Shown here: positions 24,401-36,350 of the stretch, in pieces
Layout of the letters: each line of letters starts with the position of its first letter
Numbering within the stretch: position 1 is the stretch's first letter
Source: Toxonevra muliebris
Lineage: Eukaryota > Arthropoda > Insecta > Diptera > Pallopteridae
DNA length: 64,000 bases
Direction: 5' to 3'
Assembly: GCA_963691655.1 (NCBI GenBank)
Contig: OY829326.1
Span: 58,273,776 to 58,337,775, forward strand
The notes under the pieces: model-generated
What the model saw: only the letters and a program-made list of their open reading frames with translations
The model's database searches: none
Told to the model about the DNA's origin: nothing
Position numbers and translations under genes: made by a program

Positions 24401-25309
24401 AAAGCATTTCTTACTCACAAGAACAAGTAGAAAAATAAAAGGTGGTAGAATAAGTAGAAGCAGCAGAAAATTGACAAAATTTTTAATTTTTTTTTTTTTT
24501 TTGGTTTGAAAAAGTAGAAAGAAGAAAAAATTGTTTGATAAAAGTTTTTAAGTGAGAAGGAAAAACTTGTCAGAAATGACAGCAATTTGAATGCTTTTCT
24601 TCGGCTTTTCCTTACTGTTGTGGTGGAGTAGAGATAGTTCGCGCTGGGGTATAGTGCGGAAGTACTATACCGTATATGTATATATGTATGTGTATATATA
24701 TGTATCTACTTTGACATACCTTATAAAATTTATTTATCAGCTTCATCATCTATGTGTTTCGAGGAAATTACAATTGTCATGGTTACCATCCCTTATTGTG
24801 TTAAATTTATAGACGTTTTGTGTATCTGTCGCATAGCATCCATCGACAGAAATTTGAAGTGATCACATTATCAAAAATTATTATTTTCTTTTTATGGCAA
24901 ACGAAAAAAAAGGCTGAGGTGAAGAAATGTATATGGCAGAATGGCAAATATGTAGTGAAAGGATAATCACATTTACTGAAAATCACACTTATTTTAATAC
25001 AAAGCGCTGTTCCTTTAAAAGTAGAAATGAACAGAAGAAGGAGCACAACAAACTATGGACATGTGAGATCATTTCACTCTGAGTGCTTATAAGAATGGAA
25101 TTGAGTTCAAAAGTGGCAAATTTTATTTTCTACAAAAGTATGGAACCTTCTTATTTGACAAAAATACCCTTAACTTTAAGAAAATCCATTTTACATACTT
25201 TTTTTTTTTTTTTTAAGCAAATACTCCCCATTTTCAACGGTGCGTATGAGAAACATTAAATTATGTAATTGTTCAAACATTTATTTTTCTATTCACAATC
25301 AAAAAAATA
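21456..25309. other. No gene seen apart from short repeats
   Basis: AT-rich with poly-A/T runs (22365-22400, 24188-24240, 24485-24505, 25199-25216), a GTATATATGT tract near 24680 and the direct repeats at 22.9 kb. Open frames are short and biased to K, F and I. Confidence 0.55.
22932..23090 (+). repeat. Pair of 32-bp direct repeats
   Basis: CCGGTATCTCGTAAACCGGG (22932 on) and CCGATTTCTCGTAAATCGGG (23059 on), 127 bp apart, each followed by CGAGATATCGAT or CAAGACACCGAT. Each unit is itself partly self-complementary. Confidence 0.55.
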
Positions 25310-26592
25310 TTGGGAGTATGAATGTATAAACTCGTAATTGTGACTAACTTCATATCTATCATACGCGCCATTTTTCTGACATTGACAGCTATTTTATCTC
25401 GAAGAACGCCAAAAATACTATAAGAATTGATCTGTCAAATAATTTTCATAATTTTACAAAAGTGTTTTACTATAGCTGCAAATGTCGAATTTCGTGCCAA
25501 AAAAACAACATTTGCGAGAAGTTTTAATTAGCTTCTTCCATTTAAAGAAAAACGCAACTGAAGCACATCGTTTACTCACTGAAGCTTATCCTGACTGTGC
25601 TTTTGACGTTAGAATGTGTCGGGTATGGTATGCCCGTTTCAAAAGTGGTGATTTTGATGTTGAAGACAGGGAACGTTCAGGCGGCCCGAAAAAGTTCGAA
25701 GATGAAGAATTGAAGGCATTTCTCGAAGAAGATTCATGTCAAACGCAACAAGAACTTGCAGAATCTTTAGGAGGTGATCAATCAACCATTCCTAAACGGT
25801 TAAAAGCATTGGAAATGATTCAAAAGCAAGGAAATTGGGTGCCGTACTAATTGAAGCCGAGAGACGTCGAACGACGATTTTTCACATGTGAACTGCGGAT
25901 TGAACGACAGAAAAGAAAGGGTTTTCTGCATTGTATTGTGACTGGCGATGAAAAGTGGATACGTTACGATAACCCAAAGCGTAAGAAATCATGGGGACGC
26001 CCGGACATGCATCAACATCAACGGCAAAGCCGAACATCCATGGATCCAAACTCATGCTGTGTATTTGGTGGGATATGAAAGGTGTCGTGTATCATGAGCT
26101 GTTGAAACCGAATGAAACGATCACTGGCAGCTGCTACCGACTACAATTGATGCGTTTGAGCCGAGCATTAAAGGATAAGAGGCCAGAATATGAGAATAGG
26201 CACGACGAAGTTATTCCTCAGCACGACAATGCTCGGCCGCATGTTGCAAGGCAAGTAAAAACATACTTGGAAACGCTGAAATGGGAAGTGCTACCCCACC
26301 CGCCGTATTCTCCAGACATTGCTCCTTCTGATTACCACTTGTTCCGATCGATGACACATGGCCTGGCTGAACAGCATTTTCGTTCTTTTGAAGAACTCAA
26401 AAATGGGTCGATTCGTGGATAGCCTCAAAAGATGAGGAGTTCTTTCAACGCGGAATCCGTATGCTACCAGAAAGATGGGAAAATGTTGTGGCTAACGATG
26501 GACAATACTTTAAAGAATAAATTTATAATCACTTTTTCACAATAAATGTCCAATTTACGAAAAAAGTACGAGTTTATACATTCATACTCCAA
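25310..26592 (+). mobile_element. Mos1-like mariner element, complete but inactive
   Basis: 1,283-bp element with about 27-bp inverted termini (TTGGGAGTATGAATGTATAA on the left; TTGGAGTATGAATGTATAAA read from the right) flanked by TA on both sides. It carries a transposase reading frame with three lesions. Confidence 0.9.
25482..26520 (+). pseudogene. Mos1-like mariner transposase pseudogene
   Basis: Starts MSNFVPKKQHLREVLISFFH, the usual mariner N-terminus, with FKSGDFDVEDRERSG, IVTGDEKWI (first Asp), HDNARPH (second Asp) and YSPDIAPSDYHLF (third Asp), a DD34D arrangement. Defects: TAA at 25848-25850 in place of an expected Glu after NWVPY; a 1-bp deletion near 25999 (the inverted copy at 56.2 kb keeps the base); another 1-bp loss near 26402, after which WVDSWIASKDEEFFQRGI reads on to the natural TAA at 26518-26520. 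Confidence 0.9.
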
Positions 26593-26616
26593 TAATTACA
26601 TAATTTCGTTATTTGA

Positions 26617-27000
26617 TTGACAAAATATAGATTATCGGAACTGCGGATTAAGAAGAACTGCCCAACAAAGAATGACTGGATTTTAATAAATGCAGCAAAT
26701 ATAATAAAAAGTATTTCGCTTCCTAAAAGAATCATGTCTGAAGAAGCCCTGGAAGCACGATTTCAGAAACTTCAGGAAGTTTCATATATGGGAACATGTC
26801 GCGTGAAAAAACAATACGAGATCTTTTTCATTTATTACTACTGTCGTCGGAATCCATTTATGACATAAATTTCAAGAAACTCCAATCAAGACCAAAAAAA
26901 TTAGCTTTTGGACGAAAATATTCTCAGTTAACTGTCTGATCCACCAATTACAGAAGAAACACTTGATGGCAATCTTGACTCGGAAATTGATTGAAACATT
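26617..27000 (+). pseudogene. Possible decayed coding fragment, family unknown
   Basis: Reads IMSEEALEARFQKLQEV, then in another frame VA.KNNTRSFSF and finally ILS.LSDPPITEETLDGNL. The changing frames look like a decayed protein segment, probably transposon-borne. It starts 25 bp after the Mos1-like element. I do not know the family. Confidence 0.3.
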
Positions 27001-27839
27001 TCTGTGGGTACTATTGTCATTTGAATGATAAAGGTATGTAAAATGTTTCATAATTTAATTTTTTTCTAGATATTGAAAATTCTACTTCCCATTTTATTTC
27101 ATTGGGAGGAACTTAGTTGGCTTTAAATTTCATACACTTTGTAGCCAAACAACAATTTTTAGCAAAAATAATATTTTGTTAATAAAAACCTATCATTAAA
27201 TCAACCAAATTAATTGATTGCGACTTTTGTGACGCTAGATAGCCCATTCAGCCTACTGTGCTATTGGGCTGAAATTTTAATAGGTTATTCTACACGCCAA
27301 TGGCTATCGCAGTAGAATCGTTTATTTTTAATCATTATTTCTTATTTTTTACCCCAATTTTCAACTAAAAACAATTTTTGAAAAAATTTGTTAGACGACC
27401 GCCATTTTGTTATTTTTTAATAAAAATATTTAAATCTACTACCCGTCAGAATAACAAGCCTACAAAAACAATATTCAATTTAAATTTTTTGTCTCAGATG
27501 GCTTCAAGTTCTGTAATCACCCAGGCCAGCCCCACACCTTTTTTTATAGGTTCACTTTGGACGTAAAAACCACTAAAAAAAATATCGTAAAATAAACTCC
27601 AAACATTTTTTATTGTACAGTCAAAGATATTAATAATAACGTATAAAAAAATTTAAATAATTGTATTTTATTTTGTTTTAATAATAAATTCCCGAAAAAG
27701 ACCTTGAAAATTAGACTACAGACTAAATCTTTAGGACAAAAATATTTTAAATATGTGATGAACACTGTTTAGAAAAAAATAATTTTTGTAAGTGGAAAAT
27801 ATAAAAAACCCTGAATTTGAATCATCCATGATATGAAAT

Positions 27840-28270
27840 ATGAAGATGTGATTCGACCATATTTTTTCGTCGAGTTCGCTATTGTGCCATGTTGGAAGAC
27901 TTTTTTTGTTAGTCAGAATTTGATGGACTTGACATCAGTGATATGCATGTAGTTCCACCAAGATGGTGCCACATGCCACACAGTTGATTCAAACAATTGA
28001 TCTATTGAATGGACACCACGCTCATGCGATTTAACGTCGTTGGATTTCTTTTTATAGGGTTAAGTAAAGTCATTGGTTCGTGCCAACAATCCAATAACGT
28101 TAAAGGAGCTCAGACACAATATCGAACGCCAAACTGCCCACGATCCGGTATAAAATTGGCTCCAGAGAATCGATGGCTGCAAAGCAAATGTGCTTGTGGT
28201 TTTCATATGAGCGATATCGAATTCTATACTTAAATGTAACATATATACTACACATGTAATAAATTTCATC
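27840..28270 (+). pseudogene. Decayed Tc1/mariner-type transposase remnant upstream of IR-B
   Basis: Several frames together read FHQDGATCHTVDS, then PRSCDLTSLDFF, then VKSLVRANNPITLKELRHNI and NWLQRIDGCKANV. These match the common insect transposase pattern QDGAT.H, PDLTPLDFFLWG, K...YANKP.TL.ELK.NI. Only the C-terminal part is present and frames change repeatedly. It ends about 350 bp before IR-B exon 1. Confidence 0.65.
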
Positions 28271-28532
28271 CCGATATCTCAATTATTGTGTGTTTGATTT
28301 AAATACAAAATCGTTATAAATGCTCGCATTTAGAAACCAATTACTTAGTCATAAATGTGACCATGAGATTCCATACGGGTATAAATAGCTAATAACTCAC
28401 TCATGAGTGTTTCTTGCACACAGGAAAATAATAATTTAAGGTAAATAATAAATTACGAAAGACAAATATGCGTGTGAAGAATAATATTTTAAACAAATAG
28501 AAAATCGCCTTGACAAAGTGCGAAAAATCTAC

Positions 28533-28540
28533 TATAAAAA
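28533..28540 (+). promoter_or_regulatory. Possible TATA box of IR-B
   Basis: Same TATAAAAA in CTACTATAAAAAGTAG as in IR-A, about 80 bp before the ATG. Tentative for the same reasons. Confidence 0.35.
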
Positions 28541-28620
28541 GTAGAAAGCCATAGAAAATCTTAAAGTATAAAGTAAAAATCCAAAGTGTAATAAAGTGCT
28601 CTGGAAGAACAAAACAGAGA

Positions 28621-31600
28621 ATGCTATTGCCAATAACAAATTACTGGACAACTTTAATTAACTTAATAAGTAAAAGACAAAGAAGACTCTCAACTTACAC
28701 AATATTGTACATATATGTATCTTATTATTATTTCTTTTAGTACAAAAACACTTTGTGAATTCATTTTCAACATGCATAATATGGAATAAAGATATTGAAT
28801 TTGAATTGCAAACACCACCAGATGGCAGCACTATACAATTTGTTAATATTTGGCCATACAATTTAAAGGAATCATTTAAACGTGATATTTATAATTTTAC
28901 CGAGAGAGAAGAACAATTTATAAAGAACAATTTGGAATATAATGATTGGATTGAAAAGTTAACTGTAGCCATAGAACATACGAATTGCGAGGTGCGTTGG
29001 AAGGAAATGAATTTTTGATTCTCCCTTGATAAATATTTTTTTTTTCTTAATTTCAGAGTTTCATTGCCTTTCAAGAGGATATCCCTGTATTTGCTAAGTC
29101 CTTTCGTCGAGCTAGTGTTTTTTCGATATGGCGTTCAAAACGTTCAAAGTTTCTCTTTGCATATAGCAAAGATTTGCAGCGTGGTGGAGAATATTTCAAT
29201 GATTATTTATTTATAGGTTCGTCTATGCATATATTGTAGGTGCACATGAAGGAAAATGAAACAATGTTTTCAAAAATGTTTTTAAAATAATGCTTTCTTT
29301 CAGATCAACCCAATATTTTGATAATAGAAGCTGAAACTCAAAACTCTAGCGTATTTGATTTGAAAACAAATAAATTTGCTACGTCATTGCATGCACAGCC
29401 TGAAGAATTATATCTGCAAAATCGTTTTCATGCGGTCAATGGTACTTTCGAATGGCCTGAGAATCTCTATCCTGATAAAGTCGAAAATCTACTAGGACGT
29501 GAAGTTATATTGGGAATATTCGATTATCGTCCATTTACAGTAACTGATTGGGTAGGTTGTAGGCATTTATTTTCTTTTACGATTCCTACTCTAGCTCTAT
29601 CATAGATCTTCTTTACCTCTATCTACCTTATTTCCTCGTTATTTTTACTTTAGCTCTCCTTCCACTTTTCCATTTGCCTGTACTCTATATATACCTTATC
29701 TTCACCTGAGATCTACTTTCGCTTACCTCTTACTTCTATCTTACGTCTTCCTTATCTCTTAAAATAACGCCTTACCTCTACATTATCTCTACCTTACCTC
29801 TGCCTTACCTCTACCTTACCTCTACCTTACCTCTACCTTACCTCTACCTTACCTCTACCTTACCTCTACCTTACCTCTACCTTACCTCTACCTTACCTCT
29901 ACCTTACCTCTACCTTACCTCTACCTTACCTCTACCTTACCTCTACCTTACCTCTACCTTACCTCTACCTTACCTCTACCTTACCTCTACCTTACCTCTA
30001 CCTTACCTCTACCTTTCCTATGCCTTACCTATACCTTACCTCTACCTTACCTCTACCTTACCTCTACCTTACCTCTACCTTACCTCTACCTTACCTCTAC
30101 CTTACTTCTACCTTGTCTCTACCTTTCCTATGCCTTACCTCTACATTATCTCTACTTTACCTCTACCTTACCTCTACCTTACATCTACCTTACCTCTACC
30201 TTACCTCTACCTTACCTCTACCTTACCTCTACCTTGCCTCTATCTTACCTCTATCTTACCTCTACCTTACCTCTACCTTGTCTCTACCTTACCTATACCT
30301 TAGCTCTACCTTACCTCTACTTTACATATACCATACCTCAACTCAACACTGACTATAACAAATCATCTTCATTTTCAAACTAGGAACTTGAACCACAAGT
30401 GCATGATAATGCTGTAGATAATCCTCAAGGCAGCGTGCATATAGATGGCACTGAGGTGCGCGTACTAATTACCTTCTGCGAATTTTATAATTGCACCGTT
30501 GAGGCCGATACATGTGGGTCTCAACAATATTGGAAATAAAATTTAATAATTTTCTTTTCTTAAATCCACTTTATGATTTTTTGCAGCTGAAAAACATGAA
30601 TGGGGAACAACATTTTCAAATAATACTGGTAATGGTATAGTTGGAATGATATTAGAACGTCAGACTCACGTTGCATTGGGTGCTTTTTATTACACATGGT
30701 ATGCAAACCTAAACTTTTAAATAAAATCAATTAACCGAGCTCGTTTATCTGCGTATGTTCCAGGTACATCGAATACGTTAACTTAGATGCATCTGCGTTT
30801 TTGGGGCGCTCAGGCATTACGTGTTTGGTACCTGCACCTAAACGTCTGACCAATTGGACTCTACCGCTAAACCCCTTTCAATTCACGTTATGGTTAGCGG
30901 TTATAGCTTGTTTGGTGCTAGAAACTATTTCACTTTTGATATCGCATCGTATGGAGCAGATAATCTTAAGTGGGAATCCGGATGGCAATTCATGGTTCAA
31001 CAGTTTTCAATTTGGTTACATTTCAACCTTGAAGTTATTTGTTTCTCAAGGTACGGATTACGTAACGAACTCCACAACGGTGCGCACCGTTTTATTCTCA
31101 TGCTATATGATTGATATTATTATCACGAGTATTTATGGTGGTGGCTTAGCGTCCATATTAACTTTGCCTAGGTAAGCCAAAGTTTCGGTATCCTTAATAG
31201 TCAATTGTTATTAAAATTTTTTTATAGTTTAGAAGAGCCTGCCGATACGGTTGAACGTCTTTATCGGCATGGTTTACATTGGACGGGAACATCAGAGGAT
31301 TGGATTGTCACTATTCAGGGTGCCACAGATGATGTAAAATAATGTTGCTTTTAATTAATAGTCATTACAATCATATAAATCTATATGTGCTTCGGCCAGC
31401 ACAATGTTCACCTGAACATATAATTTTCAAAACCAGATACTTAAGGCAACACCAATTGGATCAATTCTCAAGTTATGGGCTATGCCATTTCATAGGTTAT
31501 AAAAATTTCATGGCGACTTTAGAGGCTATTCAATTTTGATTCGAACTACTCTTCATCTAGAAACTCTGACTTCAACTCTTACAGCTTGTGAATCTGAAGT

Positions 31601-34123
31601 ACCATATTTCTTCAAACTGTTTAAAATAACAGTAACAGAAATTGCTGGTATACTTATAAATTGTCCGATCAAAAATTTAGCTAATCATTCTGAATCAATA
31701 TTCATTCTGAATTAATCTGACCATTAATCAGGGGAACAATCAGACTAAGCTTCAGAACCTAACATTGAAAAAAAATTAGACCGAAAATCGGAGAAAATTT
31801 CCAGCAAAACCCAAACCAAATATTTTACTAGAAATGAAGCCGAAGGTAACCAAAACTCGAAGCGAACTTAGACAAATGAGATCAAAACCAATACCGAAAT
31901 TCAGCGCCTAACTCAGACCGATATTCCAACCAAAAACTAGACTAAAACAGATAAGTATTCAAACCAAATCTCAGACCAAAAGCTATACCAAAATTCAGAC
32001 AATACTTTGGGCCCAAACTAGGACCAAATTCAAATTAAATTTCAGATCCAAATACAGACCAAACACCAGACCCAAATATTAGTCAGAAATTGGTCAAAAA
32101 TGGTGAACAAAACTTTTAAACTTGAAATTTAAACTCATGCCAATAGTCGAAGCAAAACTCAAACTAATATTTAAACTAAAAATCATAAGACATCATATCA
32201 AAACTCAAACCACAAATTATTCCAAATTCAGAACAAATACTTGGCCAAATTTTAGTTTAATCCACAAATCAAATCGAAAATTAAGTCAAATAAAATCAGA
32301 CCCAATTCTAAACTAAACTCAGACCAAAAGTCAAACTAAAAATCGAACTGAGTTCTGATCAAAACTTAGACCGCCATTCAGAACTAAAATCAGGACAAAG
32401 TAAAAATCAGACCAAAAATTGGATCAATCAAACAGGTCCGACCAAGAATTAGTCTATACCATAAATTAAACCGAAATCCAGACCAGAGGAGACTTGGACC
32501 AATAAATCAGACCAAACTCAAGCCAAAAATCAACCCAAAGCAGATCAAAACTCAAACCACAATTCAGTCCAACATTCAAACCAAGTGCCAGGTTTGAATA
32601 TCAATCCAAAAATCAAAACCTGAGCATAAAATTTCAAAACTTTTTTTAGGCGAAGTATATTTTAAAATAGTTACGCTGTAAAAATTAAAAAAAAAACTAT
32701 TTTAAGCCGTCAGGTTTTAATGAGGAGCTTCATACCCATTTTTTCCTCTCTTAAAACGGTACTATTTAACTACTAATATGCAATTTAAGTTCCAAACTAA
32801 ATGCATTCTAGTAAAAATTTAATTAAATTCAATTGTTAGGCTTTAAGTGTACAATGACGCCAGAAGAATTTCAAAAAGTTCATAGAACTGGCAGATCAGA
32901 CGGTCGTTTCGGAACCAGCTACGGTTCCTCATCAGTGATCATTGCGATAATTCCCTCATTTCAACAATCTATATAAGTGAAAATACTGTAAAGTAAGTGA
33001 GAATTACAAAGACAGTTATTTTCACTGGAAAGTATTAGTGAAAGGATCTACCACTACTGTTCTATATACTTTTTGCCATTCTTCTTTGACACTTGTATTA
33101 CAAAATGATCAGATTTTCTGGCATCTAATATGAACCGTGTCTGTTTTTCGTATGAAAAATGTTTTCAATTTTTAATAATTAATTTGAAGTGTGAACTGCC
33201 AAATTCGGAAGAAATTTGTAAAAAAATTTTCCAAATTAAAAATACTATAAAATTGCATTCTATTTTGAGAGTAAATTTATTTATATTTTGCATAACATTT
33301 AAATTAATTTTTTATTTTTTATAATAAAACTTCATTAGCATGTTATTGCAACACTACTTGATCGCTTTGACATCAATACGTTCGAAGGAATGCGCGAGAA
33401 AGCTAAAACTGAGAACATGGCATTCATAGTGGAACGCCTGACGTTTGGTACGTAATGATTTAAACAAATATGCATATATTTAAGAAATAAGAAGAACTGA
33501 GATGTCGAAATGTTCAATACCAATATCAATCAGTACCATCCCGGTTTCGCCTTGTTGAACTTTTAAATCGCTGACTCTGACTTTGAGTCTAACTTCTTCG
33601 ATTTAAAAATTATTAAAAAAGAAACAAAAACGAATCTGAATTTGACTCTAAAGCCTTTTCAATGTACTTTAATGGATTCATTTTGCTAAATTTAAATTTA
33701 TCTTTCCTCCTTTTCTATTTTTTCCAATCTTTAGGTTACTTTGGTAATGGAGATTTTTTAACACCAGAATCTTTAAACCGTTTAAAGTTAATGCGAGATG
33801 ACATTTACTATTCATATACTGTGGCATATGTACCACGCCTCTGGGCAATGTTAGACAAATATGATAGTTTTGTTTACGCATGGCATTCATCAGGACTCAA
33901 CAAATATTGGGAATGGAAAGTTGCCGCTGATTATATGAATCTCATTGAACAGGAGCAATTGCAAGCATCAATGACAACTGACTTCAATACGGGACCCGAA
34001 AAATTGGATAAAGATAATTTTGCAGGATTAGTGGTAATCTGGATAGTGGGGATGGCAGTAAGCGTTCTGGCATTTGGATTCGAGATAATATATTTCAAGT
34101 ATAAGAAAGATAAGAAAGCATAA
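28621..34123 (+). CDS. Ionotropic receptor gene IR-B (10 exons, 653 aa), paralogue of IR-A
   Basis: Tandem paralogue of the gene 16.7 kb upstream, with the same exon phases. Exons: 28621-28669, 28741-28991, 29057-29216, 29304-29551, 30384-30513, 30587-30698, 30764-31171, 31228-31333, 33339-33447, 33735-34123 (1,962 nt, open throughout). Exon 6 is 3 nt longer than in IR-A. N-terminal extracellular region is about residues 1-215, S1 about 216-350, TM1 about 354-375 (FTLWLAVIACLVLETISLLI), pore about 394-412 (ISTLKLFVSQGTDYV), TM2 about 421-445, S2 about 452-610, TM3 about 620-645 and a short basic tail. Intron 4 is swollen to 832 bp by an 11-bp minisatellite, and intron 8 (2.0 kb) by a degenerate repeat. 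The first four exons are almost identical to IR-A; later exons differ at many residues. Both copies look functional; ligand and orthologue are unknown. Confidence 0.9.
29771..30342 (+). repeat. 11-bp minisatellite in IR-B intron 4
   Basis: Tandem array of CTCTACCTTAC, about fifty units, nearly pure from about 29811 to 30013 and imperfect outside. Because 11 is not a multiple of 3, the array reads through all frames and creates a spurious 110-codon ORF. It sits inside intron 4; the corresponding intron of IR-A is only 71 bp and lacks it. Confidence 0.95.
31730..32640 (+). repeat. Degenerate AAATCAGACCAAAACTC-type repeat in IR-B intron 8
   Basis: About 900 bp of loosely tandem 14-18 bp units built from ACCAAA, TCAGACC and CAAACTC words. 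No unit is exact, so the array is old. A 170-bp version lies at the matching place in IR-A intron 8. Confidence 0.75.
32890..32940 (+). repeat. Repeat tag, copy 2
   Basis: GGCAGATCAGACGGTCGTTT then CGGAACCAGCTACGGTTCC TCATCAG: same order of words as copy 1. It lies within IR-B intron 8. Confidence 0.55.
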
Positions 34124-34192
34124 AGCCAGCAGTTTGAAACTTATTCAAATAAATTATATTAACACATTGTGATCGCTTGCACTCGAGCACAT

Positions 34193-34198
34193 AATAAA
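34193..34198 (+). terminator. Candidate poly(A) signal of IR-B
   Basis: AATAAA about 70 nt after the IR-B stop, in the same conserved 3' block as in IR-A. A second AATAAA at 34148-34153 is an alternative. Confidence 0.5.
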
Positions 34199-34429
34199 TT
34201 CACTGTCGGCTTGCATATAAAAACTTTGCCATTTTTAACTTTAGTAACTTTTACAAAAAGCAAGCAGGTTATATCTTATAAATTTTTCAGAAATGTTCTA
34301 TTAGCTTATCGACCAAATTGGTAGATTCAGACATTGAAAACTGAACAAAAAACTTTATTATTATTATTATCGACTTTATTATTTTAGCCACTTTAGGTAA
34401 TCTACGTAAATTTTGATATAGTATTCATG

Positions 34430-34890
34430 AAGGCGGTGTGCCGAATCGAGTCAAGCGGAATTTGGCACGATGAAAATGATACGAAGCACAGATGGATTCA
34501 CCGCCAGATTAACAGATTAATGCCACATAAAATTTGGTAGAAAATATGGTATGAAATAACCGGAGCGGAGTCAATAGAGCAGTTCGGAGGTCATCTTTAG
34601 AACTTTTACACATATTTTCTGCACAGACGGCTCGAAAAACAAAAATTGGAACCGGTTCTGGTTGGTACCTGTACGAGGAGAATATGTACTTCTTCGCTAC
34701 AGGAGAAATGGCAATGGTCCACCAAACTGAGGTCTTTGCTATTTTGAATGTAGCTTGCTGGATAATCGGAAACGGATGGGGAGGAAAATGGATGGGAGTC
34801 TGTAGTGACAGTCAGGCTACACCAAAGACTTTAAAAAAAAACCGCCAATTTTTCGAAGATCTTAAGCAAGTGTACGGTAAAACTTAATAG
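34430..34890 (+). mobile_element. LINE fragment with RNase H domain (first)
   Basis: From about 34615 the frame reads FCTDGSKTKIGTGSGWYLYE, then EMAMVHQTEVFAILNVACWI and VCSDSQATPKTL: the TDGS strand, the Glu helix and the SDSQA strand of RNase H. Upstream 34430-34600 shows other non-LTR-like sequence without a clear frame. Confidence 0.65.
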
Positions 34891-34979
34891 TGCCTAAAGA
34901 CTAAAAAAGTTCACTGTTTCACTACGCCACCGAAGAAGCCTACTTTATATTTTCGTTTCACTATTTATTATAGCGATTT

Positions 34980-36350
34980 TACACCGTCTTCCGAAGCAAT
35001 GAAATTCCAATACGTAGAGATGACATGATACCGCAGTTTAGTTTCAGTAAAAAGTTTAAAATAAAACTAAGTTATAAAAAGGATTGGGAATGTTTGCTTG
35101 AAACCTTCAATATAAACCAACAAATGATAACCTGCTATACAGGTGGGTCTCTTAGTGACGAAGGAGTAGGAACGGGGAGTATATGGTCCAATGATAAATA
35201 ACTTCGGATCCATGGGTAAGTGCACCAGTATCTTTCAGGCGGAAATATACGCCACAGACAGGTGTGTTTAAATCAACCTCAAGCGGAACTATCGGCATCA
35301 GAACATTGAGATTTTAACTGACCGCCAAACGGTTATCAAGGCACTCGGATCCTATCAGGTAAACTCTAAACTGATTAGGGAGTGTCTTAAGAAACTTAAA
35401 ACGCTTGGCTTGCAGAACAAGATCTGGATACTTTAGGTTCCAGGCCATGAGAAGGCAGATGAGCTAGCAAAAAAGGGGACAGAAGCCCCTTTTTTAGGAC
35501 CCGAAACCTTTTGTGAAATAGGAAATAGGTTTCTAACCATGACATTAAAGAAAGCAGAAAAGCAACTTCGAACACCATATTGGGATAATCTACTAGGAAT
35601 GGAACAATCAAAAACTCTTTTAGGAACATAAAAACTAAAAAAATTTAAGGAATGTATGAATGTATCAAAAAAAAATCTGAGAATTATAACAGGTATTCTA
35701 ACAGGGCACTGTAGACTGAACTATCACCTGACAAATCTGAGAATATGCAATAAAAAGTTATGTAGATTTTGCGTGGAGGATAAGGAAACTCCAAAACACA
35801 TTTTAAGACAATGCCCTATGTTTAGGCAAAGCCAGAAAATGTACTTGGGAGACTATCAAATACCGAACGGCATGTCGAAAAATATATAAGTAGGTTTTAT
35901 ACTAAGATTCATAACGGTTATAGGGCTTATAGAAATATTATAACCTTTTAAGGATTGGTTCATTGGCGTCAGTTTGGCAGTAACTATGCAATGGTATAAC
36001 GAATTCATGAGTACTGCTCACAGAGAAAGAGGGTCCAGTATCAGTTGCTGCAAATCTACGAATTTCTTTGTGAAATAGCCTAACAGGAGAACAGCTGACT
36101 TTCTTATTCATGCGGGAAGAAGGAATCTACATATATTGGTGGGTTTAGCATATGTTAGACATAGAGACTCGTTGGATGTAAAAATTCGTCTTTCATTTTC
36201 TTTTTCTATTTCATCTTCTCCTTTTTTTTTCTCCTTTTTCTTTTCTCCTTTTCCCCTTCTCCTCTTCTCCTTTTCCTCTACAATGGTCCAAAGACTGAGT
36301 TCTATGGAAAGTCTGTATCCTTCCAGACCACCTCTAAATCTAATCTAAAA
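34980..36350 (+). mobile_element. LINE 3' end: RNase H plus CCHC-like tail
   Basis: From about 35130, across frames: GSLSDEGVGTGSIWS, FQAEIYA, EILTDRQTVIKALGS, VPGHEKADELAKKGTEAP (RNase H), then RLNYHLTNLRICNKKLCRFC and EDKETPKHILRQCPMF, the C..C....H....C motif found after RNase H in I/R1/LOA-type LINEs. It finishes with CTCTAAATCTAATCTAA near 36348, a tail resembling that of the antisense LINE at 14.6 kb. Several stops; dead. Confidence 0.75.

Noticed and set aside
29771..30342. CRISPR-like array
   Set aside because: Units are directly abutting 11-mers without spacers, in a eukaryotic intron.
30020..30352. 110-codon ORF reading as repeated LYLTSTLPLPY
   Set aside because: It is only the 11-bp minisatellite read through; it lies in an intron of IR-B and has no start context.
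31342..31539. Small ORF directly after IR-B exon 8
   Set aside because: It lies within intron 8 after a good GTAAAA donor and is not conserved in IR-A.
34684..34887. Independent 67-codon gene
   Set aside because: The sequence is an RNase H strip of a LINE (GEMAMVHQTEVFAIL), not a host gene.
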